From Janthinobacterium rivuli (GTDB lineage Bacteria > Pseudomonadota > Gammaproteobacteria > Burkholderiales > Burkholderiaceae_D), in the NCBI RefSeq assembly GCF_029690045.1, contig NZ_CP121464.1:1674001-1738000 (forward strand): DNA of 64,000 nucleotides, in the 5' to 3' direction. The notes below the pieces were generated by a model. The model was given only the letters and a program-made list of their open reading frames with translations. It did no database searches and was not told where the DNA came from. The position numbers and the translations under genes are program-made. Below, one piece after another: positions 43,642-52,343 of this stretch. Positions within the stretch are counted from its first letter, which is position 1, and each line of letters opens with the position of its first letter.

Positions 43642-44397
43642 ATGACCGCCAGACTACAAGGCAAAATCGCGCTGCTCACCGCCGCCGGACAGGGCATCGG
43701 CCGCGCCACGGCTGAAGCGTTCGTGCGCGAAGGCGCCACCGTGATCGCCACCGATATCAACCAGGCCCAGCTCGACGCCTTGAAGGACGCGACGGGCTGC
43801 GCCATCCGCCGGCTCGACGTGACCGATGGCGCGGCCATCACCGCGCTGGCCGACGAGATCGGCCCCGTCGATATCCTGTTCAACTGCGCCGGCTTCGTCG
43901 ATGGCGGCACCATCCTCGACTGCGACGACGCGGCGTGGGACCGTTCCTTCGACATCAATGCGCGTTCCATGTACCGGCTGATGCGCGCCGTACTGCCCGG
44001 CATGCTGACACGGGGCGCCGGCTCCATCGTCAATATGTCGTCCGTGGCGTCGAGCGTGAAGGGCGCGCCGAACCGTTTTATCTACGGCACCTCGAAGGCG
44101 GCCGTGGTGGGCATGACGAAATCGGTGGCGGCGGACTTCGTCACGCGCGGCATCCGCTGCAATGCGATCTGCCCCGGCACCATCGAGTCGCCGTCGCTGA
44201 AGGAACGCATTGCGGCGCAGGCGGCAGCGACGGGCGTGAGCATCGATGAAGTGCAGGCCGCGTTTGTCGCCCGCCAGCCGATGGGCAGAGTGGGCAGGGC
44301 AGAGGAAATCGCCGCGCTGGCCGTGTATCTGGCTTCCGATGAATCCGCTTTTACCACCGGCATGGTCCATGTGATCGACGGTGGCTGGTCAAACTAA
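43642..44397 (+). CDS. SDR oxidoreductase, 2-keto-3-deoxy-L-fuconate dehydrogenase-like
   Basis: A 251-residue short-chain dehydrogenase. AAGQGIGRATAEAF binds NAD, ATDINQAQ has the Asp for NAD preference, and SSVASSVKGAPNRFIYGTSKAA holds catalytic Ser, Tyr and Lys. CNAICPGTIESPSLKERI follows. The sequence runs close to the DHRS6 group, which includes the characterised 2-keto-3-deoxy-L-fuconate dehydrogenase. AAAGGAG precedes the ATG. The hydrolase that would act on its product is the next gene. Confidence 0.87.
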   Translation: MTARLQGKIALLTAAGQGIGRATAEAFVREGATVIATDINQAQLDALKDATGCAIRRLDVTDGAAITALADEIGPVDILFNCAGFVDGGTILDCDDAAWDRSFDINARSMYRLMRAVLPGMLTRGAGSIVNMSSVASSVKGAPNRFIYGTSKAAVVGMTKSVAADFVTRGIRCNAICPGTIESPSLKERIAAQAAATGVSIDEVQAAFVARQPMGRVGRAEEIAALAVYLASDESAFTTGMVHVIDGGWSN

Positions 44398-44418
44398 TTA
44401 CAACGACGAGAGACACAC

Positions 44419-45285
44419 ATGAAACTGATGCGTTATGGCGCCAAGGGCGCTGAAAAACCTGCACTGATCGATGCCAACGGCGCCGTGCGCGACCTGTCCG
44501 GCGTGCTACCTGACATTACCGGCGCAACCCTGGGCAAGGATGGCCTGGCGACCCTGGCCGCCCTTGATATCGCCAGCCTGCCGGTGGTGGCGAATCCCGG
44601 CCGCATCGCGCCGCCGTGGAAGGGCGTGGGCAAGTTTTTGTGCGTGGGCCTGAACTATGCCGACCATGCGGCCGAATCGGGCATGGCCGTGCCGGCTGAA
44701 CCGGTGCTGTTCATGAAGGCCACCAGCGCCATCATCGGCGCCAACGATGCCGTGGTGATGCCGCAGGACTCGAAGAAAAGCGACTGGGAAGTGGAGCTGG
44801 GCGTGGTGATCGGCACCACCGCGCGCTATGTGAGCGAAGCCGATGCGCTGTCGCACGTGGCCGGTTATTGCGTGGTGAACGATTTGTCCGAACGCGAATA
44901 CCAACTGGAGCGCGGCGGCCAGTGGGACAAGGGCAAGGGCTGCGATACCTTCGGTCCGATCGGTCCCTGGCTGGTCACAAGCGACGAAGTGGCGGACCCG
45001 CAAAACCTGGGCCTGTGGCTGGAAGTGAACGGCAAGCGCGTCCAGGACGGCAATACCAGAACCATGGTCTTCGGCGTGGCCAATCTGGTCAGCTACATCA
45101 GCCGCTTCATGACCTTGTACCCGGGCGACATCATCAGCACCGGCACGCCGCCGGGCGTGGGCATGGGGCAGAAGCCGTCGGCCGTGTACCTGAAGCCGGG
45201 CGACACCATGCGCCTGGGGATCAGCGGCCTCGGTGAACAGAGCCAGACCGTGCATGCCTGGAATCCGCAACTGATCGACGGTTAA
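44419..45285 (+). CDS. FAH family hydrolase, 2,4-diketo-3-deoxy-L-fuconate hydrolase-like
   Basis: A 288-residue fumarylacetoacetate-hydrolase-fold enzyme: FLCVGLNYADHAAESG, SKKSDWEVELGVVIG with the metal-binding Glu and Asp residues, NDLSEREYQLERGGQWDKG and STGTPPGVGMG. In the non-phosphorylative L-fucose route such an enzyme splits the diketo acid into pyruvate and lactate. It is 21 bases after the SDR gene. A strong stem-loop follows before the transporter. Confidence 0.9.
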   Translation: MKLMRYGAKGAEKPALIDANGAVRDLSGVLPDITGATLGKDGLATLAALDIASLPVVANPGRIAPPWKGVGKFLCVGLNYADHAAESGMAVPAEPVLFMKATSAIIGANDAVVMPQDSKKSDWEVELGVVIGTTARYVSEADALSHVAGYCVVNDLSEREYQLERGGQWDKGKGCDTFGPIGPWLVTSDEVADPQNLGLWLEVNGKRVQDGNTRTMVFGVANLVSYISRFMTLYPGDIISTGTPPGVGMGQKPSAVYLKPGDTMRLGISGLGEQSQTVHAWNPQLIDG

Positions 45286-45297
45286 ACCAGTAGCAGA

Positions 45298-45336
45298 CCG
45301 GCGCGCCGCCAAGATGCTCAGACATCGGCGCGCCGG
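45298..45336. other. 11-bp inverted repeat between FAH hydrolase and ABC genes
   Basis: CCGGCGCGCCG and CGGCGCGCCGG pair perfectly around 17 bases. Without a T-run this looks like an mRNA stem between the enzymes and the importer, able to protect the upstream part or lower expression downstream. Confidence 0.7.
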
Positions 45337-45366
45337 CCTATGGCAGTGGAGTGGAGGAGACACACC

Positions 45367-46878
45367 ATGAATCAATCCGAAGAGATACTGGCGCTGAACA
45401 AGGTCAGCAAGCGCTTTCCCGGCGTGCTGGCGTTAGATAACGTCAGTTTCAGCCTGCGCAAGGGCGAAGCGCATGCGCTGTGCGGCGAAAACGGCGCTGG
45501 CAAGTCCACCCTGATGAAGGTGATGAGCGGCGTGTACCAGGCCGACGAGGGAGAACTGGTCTACAAGGGCAAGGTGTGCAGTTTTTCCTGCAGCGTGGAT
45601 GCGGAGGCCGCCGGCATCGCCATCATCCACCAGGAACTGAACCTGATCCCGCACCTGAGCGTGGCCGAGAATATTTTTCTCGCGCGCGAACCGGTGCGCG
45701 GCATTTTCATCGACCGCAAGAAAATGCGTGCCGATGCACAGGCGCTGCTGGACCGGTTGAAACTGCGCATCGACCCGCGCCAACTGGTGAAAAACCTGTC
45801 CTGTGCGCAGCAGCAGATGGTGGAAATCGCCAAGGCGCTGTCGCTCAATACGGAAGTGCTGATCATGGATGAGCCCACGTCCTCGCTGACGGAAAGCGAG
45901 ACGGGCCAGCTGTTCGACATCATCAATGAACTCAAGCGCAATGGCGTGAGCGTGGTCTACATCTCGCACCGGCTCGAAGAGATGCAGCACATCATCGACA
46001 GGGTGACGGTGCTGCGCGACGGGAAATTCGTCTGCACGGACGATTTTGCCAGCACGAGCCTGGACACCATCGTGGCCAAGATGGTGGGCCGCACCCTCGA
46101 TGAAAAATTTCCCGACCGCGTCTCGACGCCGACGGATGACGTGCTGCTGCGCGTGACCGATTTGCACCGCAAGGATGTCTTCGGCCCGCTGAGCTTTGAT
46201 TTGCGGCGCGGCGAGATCCTCGGCTTTTCCGGCCTGATGGGGGCGGGGCGCACGGAAGTGGCGCGCGCCATCTTTGGCGCGGATCCCCTCACCAGCGGCG
46301 CGATCCACCTGGGCGACGTGGCGGTGACCATCGACAGTCCCATCGACGCCATCGGCCACGGCATCGCCTACCTGTCGGAAGACCGCAAGAGCCACGGCCT
46401 GGCGATCCGCATGTCGGTGGCCGCCAACCTGACCCTGACGAATGTGTCGGGGCTGGCGAACCGTTTCGGCTTCATCGATTTCGCCAGGGAAGAGGCGGTG
46501 GCGCAACAGTACATCGCGGCGCTGGGCATCAAGACGCCGACCTCGAAGCAGATCGCGCGCAACCTCTCGGGCGGCAACCAGCAAAAGATCGTCATCAGCA
46601 AATGGCTGTACCGCGAATCGAAAATCATCTTCTTCGACGAACCCACGCGCGGCATCGACGTGGGGGCCAAGTTCGCCATCTACCAGCTGCTCGACAAGCT
46701 GGCGTCGGAAGGCATCGGCGTGGTGCTGATCACGTCCGAGCTGCCCGAGATCATGGGCATGACGGACCGTGTGGCCGTGTTCCATGAAGGGCGTATCAGC
46801 GGCATCGTCAACACGCGCGAGTCGTCGCAGGAAGAGATCATGCAGCTCGCATCGGGCCGCCAGGCAGCAATGCATTAA
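45367..46878 (+). CDS. sugar ABC transporter, duplicated ATP-binding protein (RbsA-type)
   Basis: A 503-residue ATPase with two nucleotide-binding halves. The first has Walker A GENGAGKST near 39, signature LSCAQQQM and Walker B VLIMDEPTSS; the second has GLMGAGRTEVAR in place of a canonical Walker A, signature LSGGNQQK and IIFFDEPTRG. That asymmetry is normal for CUT2 monosaccharide importers. GGAGGAG precedes the ATG. It energises the permease encoded 20 bases later. Confidence 0.95.
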   Translation: MNQSEEILALNKVSKRFPGVLALDNVSFSLRKGEAHALCGENGAGKSTLMKVMSGVYQADEGELVYKGKVCSFSCSVDAEAAGIAIIHQELNLIPHLSVAENIFLAREPVRGIFIDRKKMRADAQALLDRLKLRIDPRQLVKNLSCAQQQMVEIAKALSLNTEVLIMDEPTSSLTESETGQLFDIINELKRNGVSVVYISHRLEEMQHIIDRVTVLRDGKFVCTDDFASTSLDTIVAKMVGRTLDEKFPDRVSTPTDDVLLRVTDLHRKDVFGPLSFDLRRGEILGFSGLMGAGRTEVARAIFGADPLTSGAIHLGDVAVTIDSPIDAIGHGIAYLSEDRKSHGLAIRMSVAANLTLTNVSGLANRFGFIDFAREEAVAQQYIAALGIKTPTSKQIARNLSGGNQQKIVISKWLYRESKIIFFDEPTRGIDVGAKFAIYQLLDKLASEGIGVVLITSELPEIMGMTDRVAVFHEGRISGIVNTRESSQEEIMQLASGRQAAMH

Positions 46879-46898
46879 CATCAGAAAGCCACAAGAAA

Positions 46899-47873
46899 AT
46901 GAACAAAGAACTGATCCAAAAATTCGCCGCGCTGGGCAGCCTGTCGCTGTTGCTGCTCGTGTTTTCCCTGACCAGCAACGCCTTTTTCTCCGTCAGCAAC
47001 GGCATGAGCGTGGCCTTGCAAGTGACGTCGATCGCCTACCTGGGCATTGCCGCCACCTGCGTCATCATCACGGGCGGCATCGACTTGAGTTCCGGCTCCG
47101 TGCTGGCGCTGGCCGGCGTGGCCGCCGCGCTGCTGGTGAAAAGCGGCGTGCCCGTGCCGGTCGCCATGCTGGGCGGCGTCGTGGTGGGCGCCATGTGCGG
47201 CGCCGTCAACGGCTTTTGCATCACGCAACTGAAGCTGCCGCCATTCATCGCCACCCTGGGCATGATGCTGATCGCGCGCGGCCTGGCGCTGCAGGTGACG
47301 GGTGCGCGCGCCATTTCCGGCCTGGGCGAGTCGTTCGGCGAACTCGGTAACGGCGTGCTGTGGCGCATAGAGCGCGACACGGGCGGCACCTTTCCCGAAG
47401 TCGTCTTCCCCGGCATTCCGTATCCGGTGGTGCTGATGGTGGTAATCGCCGTGGCCGTGTCCATCATGCTCAGCCGCACCACCTTTGGCCGGCATATCTA
47501 TGCCGTCGGCTCGAATGCGGAAGCGGCGCGCCTGTCGGGCGTGAAGGTGGGCCGCGTGACCCTGCTCGTGTACACCCTGTCCGGCGCCTTGTCGGGCCTG
47601 ACGGGCTGCGTGCTGATGTCGCGCCTGGTGACGGCGCAGCCGAACGAGGGCGTGATGTACGAACTCGATGCGATCGCCAGCGCCGTGATCGGCGGCGCCT
47701 CGCTGATCGGCGGCATCGGCACCATTTCCGGCACCGTCATCGGTTCCTTCGTCATCGGCATCCTGCGCAATGGCTTGAACATGAATGGGGTATCGAGCTT
47801 TATCCAGCAAATCATTATCGGACTGGTCATCTTGCTGACCGTCTGGATCGATCAGAAGCGCAACCGCGCCTGA
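46899..47873 (+). CDS. sugar ABC transporter permease (RbsC-type)
   Basis: A 324-residue membrane protein with about ten helices. GGIDLSSGSVLALAG near residue 53 and the EAA-like loop AVGSNAEAARLSGVKV are the signature of CUT2 permeases; AVIGGASLIGGIGTISGTVIG closes the family pattern. It forms the channel for the sugar delivered by the binding protein. Confidence 0.95.
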   Translation: MNKELIQKFAALGSLSLLLLVFSLTSNAFFSVSNGMSVALQVTSIAYLGIAATCVIITGGIDLSSGSVLALAGVAAALLVKSGVPVPVAMLGGVVVGAMCGAVNGFCITQLKLPPFIATLGMMLIARGLALQVTGARAISGLGESFGELGNGVLWRIERDTGGTFPEVVFPGIPYPVVLMVVIAVAVSIMLSRTTFGRHIYAVGSNAEAARLSGVKVGRVTLLVYTLSGALSGLTGCVLMSRLVTAQPNEGVMYELDAIASAVIGGASLIGGIGTISGTVIGSFVIGILRNGLNMNGVSSFIQQIIIGLVILLTVWIDQKRNRA

Positions 47874-47932
47874 AGCAGCAAGCAGCACGCATGAAGTCAA
47901 TCTACTAAATCTATAATTACATGAGGACGACA

Positions 47933-48886
47933 ATGAACACCATCAAAGCCATGTCACTCGGTCTGTTGACCGCAGCATTTGCCCTGAGCTCCAGCGCCGC
48001 CTTCGCCGCCCCGGGCGAGATCGCCGTGATCGTGAAGACGACCAATTCCAACTACTGGCAAAACGTGAAAAAGGGCGCCACGGCCAGCGCCGCGGACGCC
48101 AAGGGCTACAGCCTGACCTTCCAGGGACCGGCTTCGGAATCGGCCATCGCCGACCAGGTCAGCATGGTGGAAAACGCCGTCACGCGCAAAGTGGCCGGCA
48201 TCGTGCTGGCCGCGTCGGACCCGGACGCGCTGGTGCCGGCCCTGAAGAAGGCGTGGGAAGCGAAGATTCCCGTCGTGCTGATCGATTCGCTGGTGGCCGA
48301 CAGCGGCAAGCGCTATTACCAGTCCTTCCTGTCGACCGACAATGAAGCGGCCGGCGAGCAAAGCGCCAAGGCCCTCATTTCGCAGGTCGGCAAGACGGGC
48401 AAGATCGCCGTGATGTCGTACGTGGCGGGCGCCGGTTCCGAAACGGGCCGGGTGGGCGGCTTCAAGCGCTATATCGAAAAGAACTCGCAGCTGCAGATCG
48501 TCGGCACGTATTACTCGCAGTCGCAGATGGCCACGGCGCTGAACCAGACGACCGACGTGCTGGCATCAAATCCTGACTTGAAGGGTATCTTCGGCGCCAA
48601 CGAGCCGACGGCCGTGGGCATGGGCCGCGCCATCGCGCAGGCGGGCAAGGCCGGCAAGGTGATCGCCGTGGGCTTCGATGGCAATGAAGACCTGAAAAAC
48701 TTCGTCAAGGACGGCACCCTGTATGCGACCGCCGTGCAGGGTTCGTACTCGATGGGCGCGCTGGGCGTGAAAACCCTCGTCAGCCTGATCGAAGGCAAGA
48801 AGGTCGCACCGTTCGTCAACACGGGCGTGGTGATCGTCACCAAGGCCAATGTCGAACTGCCGGAAGCGAAGAACGTTTTGTATTGA
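47933..48886 (+). CDS. sugar ABC transporter substrate-binding protein (RbsB-type)
   Basis: A 317-residue periplasmic binding protein. Signal peptide MNTIKAMSLGLLTAAFALSSSAAFA, then a type I fold: KTTNSNYWQNVKKGA, GIVLAASDPDALVPALKKA, VVLIDSLV and GIFGANEPTAVGMGRA. GAGGA precedes the ATG at 47933, preferred to one four codons upstream. It should bind L-fucose, L-galactose or a related aldose. Last gene of the locus. Confidence 0.94.
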   Translation: MNTIKAMSLGLLTAAFALSSSAAFAAPGEIAVIVKTTNSNYWQNVKKGATASAADAKGYSLTFQGPASESAIADQVSMVENAVTRKVAGIVLAASDPDALVPALKKAWEAKIPVVLIDSLVADSGKRYYQSFLSTDNEAAGEQSAKALISQVGKTGKIAVMSYVAGAGSETGRVGGFKRYIEKNSQLQIVGTYYSQSQMATALNQTTDVLASNPDLKGIFGANEPTAVGMGRAIAQAGKAGKVIAVGFDGNEDLKNFVKDGTLYATAVQGSYSMGALGVKTLVSLIEGKKVAPFVNTGVVIVTKANVELPEAKNVLY

Positions 48887-48901
48887 GTTTCATATTGCGT
48901 A

Positions 48902-49801
48902 TCAGCTGATCGTCAGGCGCTGCTTCAATTCCTTGAGCAGCGTGCCGGTCTTGGCGGTGAGCTGGCGCGCCAGCGGCCATGCCAGTGAAAGCGGCAAGCC
49001 TGGCGTGGCGCAGGCCGGCAGTACTTCGACGATGGCGCCGCTGGCCAGGTGCTCCTGCACCAGCCAGGTCGCCTGCTGCGCGATGCCCAGACCCGCCAGC
49101 ACGGCGGCCGTCTGCGCCTCGGCATCCCCCACCGTCAGGCGCGGATCGATCGCGCGCCGTTCCACCCCGTCCTCGCCGGCAAACAGCCATGGCGCCGCCG
49201 TGCCGTCGCCGCGGCCATAGGCGATGCAGTCGTGGCCATCGAGATCCGCGATGGCCACCGGCGTGCCGCGCCGCGCCAGGTAGGCGGGCGCCGCGCAAAA
49301 GATCAGGCGCTCTTCGCCCAAGGGCATCTGTCCCAGCCCCGGCGGCCAGCTGCCCGGCGCGCCGATGCGCACGGCGATATCGATGCGCTCTTCGAACAGG
49401 TCGGAAAAGCGGTCGCTGAAGCTGATCGACGGTTGCAGCTGCGGATACTTTTCGCACAATTCAATCAGCGCCGGCATCACGCGCATGCGGCCATACGAAG
49501 CGGGCACGCCGATGCGCACCTTGCCTGCCAGTTCCCCATCCTGCTCGGCCAGCACGTTTTCCGCATCGACCAGTTCCTGCAGCACGCGCTTGCAGGTGGC
49601 GTAATAGGCATGCCCCGCGCTGCTCAACTGCAAACGCCGCGTGCTGCGCTCGAACAGGATCACGCCCAGGCGCGCTTCCAGGCGCGCCACGCTCTTGCTC
49701 ACGGCCGAACTGCTCAGGTGCAGCCGTGCGGCCGCCTTGGTGAAACTACCGGCGTCGGCGGTGGCAAGAAAAGGCGCGATGCCTTTCAAGTGTTCTGACA
49801 T
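48902..49801 (-). CDS. LysR family transcriptional regulator
   Basis: A 299-residue LysR protein: winged helix at residues 5-63 (APFLATADAGSFTKAAARLHLSSSAVSKSVARLEARLG), linker helix and an effector domain resembling the subgroup without obvious catabolic bias (GKVRIGVPASYGRM; FEERIDIAVRIG). It diverges from an SDR gene across 98 bases that contain TTCATGAA and a GCGGA/TCCGC pair. It converges on the importer operon and is not likely to control it. Confidence 0.92.
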   Translation of the reverse strand: MSEHLKGIAPFLATADAGSFTKAAARLHLSSSAVSKSVARLEARLGVILFERSTRRLQLSSAGHAYYATCKRVLQELVDAENVLAEQDGELAGKVRIGVPASYGRMRVMPALIELCEKYPQLQPSISFSDRFSDLFEERIDIAVRIGAPGSWPPGLGQMPLGEERLIFCAAPAYLARRGTPVAIADLDGHDCIAYGRGDGTAAPWLFAGEDGVERRAIDPRLTVGDAEAQTAAVLAGLGIAQQATWLVQEHLASGAIVEVLPACATPGLPLSLAWPLARQLTAKTGTLLKELKQRLTIS

Positions 49802-49899
49802 GATTGCAGAATATTTTTCATGAATAAGGTGAAATACTATCGCGGATAAGAATTTCTGTCCGCTATATCATGGTTACTTACACAGGCATGGGAGTACGC

Positions 49900-50967
49900 A
49901 TGAACAAGCACGCATTGATTATCGGCGCCAGTGGCGTTATCGGCAGCAATCTGGCCACGCACTTGCTGGCGCAGGGCTGGCAGGTGACGGGCGTCTCGCG
50001 CGGCCGCACGCCCGTGCCTGCCGGCTGCGCGGCCCTGCCGCTCGACGCGACGGACGGCGCTGCCGTCACCGCCGCCCTGGCTGGCCTGGATGCCAGCCAC
50101 GTCTTTTTCACAGCCTGGGCGCGCCAGGCAAACGAGCAGGAAAACATCCGCGTCAATGGCGCCATGGTCGCCAATGTGCTGGCCGCGCTGGGCCCCACCG
50201 GCCATTTGCGCCATGCGGCACTGGTGACTGGCCTCAAGCACTACCTGGGACCGTTCGATGCGTATGGCAAGGGAGCAGTGCCAGTCACGCCGTTCCGCGA
50301 AGAGCAGGGCCGCCAGGACGTGGAGAACTTTTACTATGCGCAGGAAGACCGGCTGTTCGACGCGGCCGCGCGCTACGGCTTTACATGGAGCGTGCACCGC
50401 CCGCACACCATCATCGGCTACGCGCTGGGTAACGCCATGAACATGGGCCTGACCCTGGCCGTGTATGCGAATCTGTGCAAGGCCGGCGGCCAGCCCTTCG
50501 TCTTTCCGGGTTCGCCCGCGCAATGGCACGGCCTGTCCGACATGACGGACGCGGGTCAGATCGCGCGCCACCTGGCGTGGGCGGCGGACAGCCCTTGCGC
50601 GCGCAACGAGGACTTCAATATCGTCAATGGCGACGTGTTCCGCTGGAAGTGGCTGTGGCCGCGCCTGGCCGCGTACTTCGGCGTCGAGGCGGCCGATCTG
50701 CCCGAGGCGATGGCGCCGCTGGCCGGCCGCATGCAGGATGCGCCCGCGCAGTGGCGCGCCATCGCGCAGCAGCACGGCCTGGTGGAAGCTGATGTCAGCC
50801 GCCTCGCTTCCTGGTGGCATACGGATGCCGACCTGGGGCGGCCGATGGAAGTGATGACGGACATGGGCAAGAGCCGCAAGGCGGGCTTTCTCGATTACCA
50901 GGATACGCAGGATGCCTTCTTCAATCTGTTCGAGAAATTGAAGGCGGAGCGCGTCATTCCCCGCTGA
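49900..50967 (+). CDS. extended SDR oxidoreductase (PRISE-like)
   Basis: A 355-residue NAD-dependent epimerase/dehydratase-fold protein: ALIIGASGVIGSNLATHLLAQGW at the start, VFFTAWARQANEQEN, HAALVTGLKHYLGPFDAYG and TWSVHRPHTIIGYALGNAMN. The motif NFYYAQEDRLF and the VTGLKHY segment are like the PRISE (progesterone 5-beta-reductase/iridoid-synthase-like) group, which reduce enones. GGAG precedes the ATG at 49900. Probably controlled by the divergent LysR gene. Confidence 0.85.
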   Translation: MNKHALIIGASGVIGSNLATHLLAQGWQVTGVSRGRTPVPAGCAALPLDATDGAAVTAALAGLDASHVFFTAWARQANEQENIRVNGAMVANVLAALGPTGHLRHAALVTGLKHYLGPFDAYGKGAVPVTPFREEQGRQDVENFYYAQEDRLFDAAARYGFTWSVHRPHTIIGYALGNAMNMGLTLAVYANLCKAGGQPFVFPGSPAQWHGLSDMTDAGQIARHLAWAADSPCARNEDFNIVNGDVFRWKWLWPRLAAYFGVEAADLPEAMAPLAGRMQDAPAQWRAIAQQHGLVEADVSRLASWWHTDADLGRPMEVMTDMGKSRKAGFLDYQDTQDAFFNLFEKLKAERVIPR

Positions 50968-50988
50968 CCTGGTCGCGGTCAAGCAGGT

Positions 50989-51080
50989 TGTCGGCTTACG
51001 CCGTTCCGGCTAAGCCGACCTGCCGGGCCATCGTGGCAGTGCGTAGGTCGGCTTAGCGCGCAAGCGCGTAAGCCGACATC
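50989..51080. repeat. TCGGCTTA-type intergenic repeat
   Basis: TGTCGGCTTACGC, GGCTAAGCCGAC, GTAGGTCGGCTTAGCGC and GCGTAAGCCGAC alternate in opposite orientations over 90 bases, giving nested stem-loops. It fills the gap between two convergent genes, as REP-like elements do. Confidence 0.75.
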
Positions 51081-51087
51081 CCCACTG

Positions 51088-52032
51088 CTATTCTGGCTTG
51101 CGCCGCTCCTGCGCCCGCAGCCATTCCAGCCCCGGCCTATCGACCCGAAATTGCAGCAGCCGCCCTTGCACCACTTCCGTCACGTAGGCCGTGCGGCCAT
51201 CGGGGCCGCCGAAGGTGATGTTGCTGGGCTTGGCCCCGGGCACACTGATCTCGCGCAGGATGCGCCCTTGCGGCGACAATTTCACCACCGTGCCCTTGCC
51301 GTAGCGCGTCACGTACAGATTGCCGTCGATATCCACGCGCATGCCGTCCATGCCGAAATCGTCGAATTTGATCAGCAGGCGCTTGCCGCTCAGGCTGCCA
51401 TCGGCGGCGATGTCGTACATCCAGATATTGCGCTGCACGCTTTCATTCACATACAAGATCTTGCCGTCGGGACTGACCTCGATGCCGTTGGCCGTGCCCA
51501 TGGTGTCGAGCGCCAGGGTCACCGTGCCGTCTTGCGCGATGCGCCACACGCGGCCCGTGTTTTCCTTCCAGTTCGGATCGCTCGCATACAGCACGTCGTC
51601 GGCCGTGATGGCGATGTCGTTCGGCTGCGTCATGCGCGGTTCGCGCGCGTGGATGGTGAGCGCGCGCGTGGCCGGGTCGACCAGGTAGATCGTGTGTTCC
51701 ATGTAGTCGGCCAGATACATCTGCCCACGGCTGCCGAAGCGGATGCCGTTGGCGATGCTGGTGCCGGGCAGGGTCAGGTACACCTCGCCAGTGCCGCCGG
51801 GGCTGACCTTGCCGATGGTTTGCTGGCGCGCAAAGTTGACGGCATAGATATTGCCATCCGCATCCACGGCCGGGCCTTCGATACCCTTGGTGAAGGAATG
51901 CGCGGGCGTGAGCGTGGTGGCGAGGAACAGCGTTTCGTGCGCGGGCTGGCTGGCGCAGGCGGACAGGCTGGCCAGCGCGGCGGCCAGCACGGCCGTGCGC
52001 AGCGACGGCAGGGCGTATCGGGATTGGTGCAT
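51088..52032 (-). CDS. SMP-30/gluconolactonase-like lipoprotein
   Basis: A 314-residue six-bladed propeller. The signal sequence ends in a lipobox (LASLSAC, Cys near residue 26), so it is membrane-anchored in the periplasm. SMP-30-type blades are GIEGPAVDADGNIYAVNF, NDIAITADDVLYASDP, NGIEVSPDGKILYVNES and GMDGMRVDIDGNLYVT, with the metal-site Asn and Asp residues in place. A lactonase role is possible; the substrate is unknown. Confidence 0.87.
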   Translation of the reverse strand: MHQSRYALPSLRTAVLAAALASLSACASQPAHETLFLATTLTPAHSFTKGIEGPAVDADGNIYAVNFARQQTIGKVSPGGTGEVYLTLPGTSIANGIRFGSRGQMYLADYMEHTIYLVDPATRALTIHAREPRMTQPNDIAITADDVLYASDPNWKENTGRVWRIAQDGTVTLALDTMGTANGIEVSPDGKILYVNESVQRNIWMYDIAADGSLSGKRLLIKFDDFGMDGMRVDIDGNLYVTRYGKGTVVKLSPQGRILREISVPGAKPSNITFGGPDGRTAYVTEVVQGRLLQFRVDRPGLEWLRAQERRKPE

Positions 52033-52095
52033 CAGTGTTCTCTGTATGGCAAAGGTGGCGTATGTTACCCGACACGCGCCAGCCGGGGCGCCTGG

Positions 52096-52338
52096 CTAGG
52101 CGGCCACCACGACCAGGTCGGGGAAGTCGTCCTGCCAGCCGTCCCACTCGTCTTGCAGATGCGCGTGCATGCCGGCCCGGTCTTGCGCCTGCTCAAACGT
52201 GTCCGCGCTGGCCAGCAGAAAATGGGCGATGGCGCGCAGGGTGGCCGGGTCGGCCTGAATGGTCACGTCGGAACAGCGTTTGGGACGTTCGGCGGCCTCG
52301 TCTTGCAGATAGCAGTGCAGCGATAAATGTGTGGTCAT
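52096..52338 (-). CDS. small protein, possibly Imm32-like
   Basis: An 80-residue protein with C-terminal HLQDEWDGWQDDFPDLVVVAA and central VTIQADPATLRAIAHFLLASADTFE. The pattern (helix with LR-x-LA-x-FLL, then HLHL-like strand, W, and a hydrophobic end) resembles the Imm32 immunity family, but the match is by eye only. No toxin gene is near. It ends a two-gene minus-strand unit, five bases after the gene at 52344. Confidence 0.55.
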   Translation of the reverse strand: MTTHLSLHCYLQDEAAERPKRCSDVTIQADPATLRAIAHFLLASADTFEQAQDRAGMHAHLQDEWDGWQDDFPDLVVVAA

Positions 52339-52343
52339 GAGGT

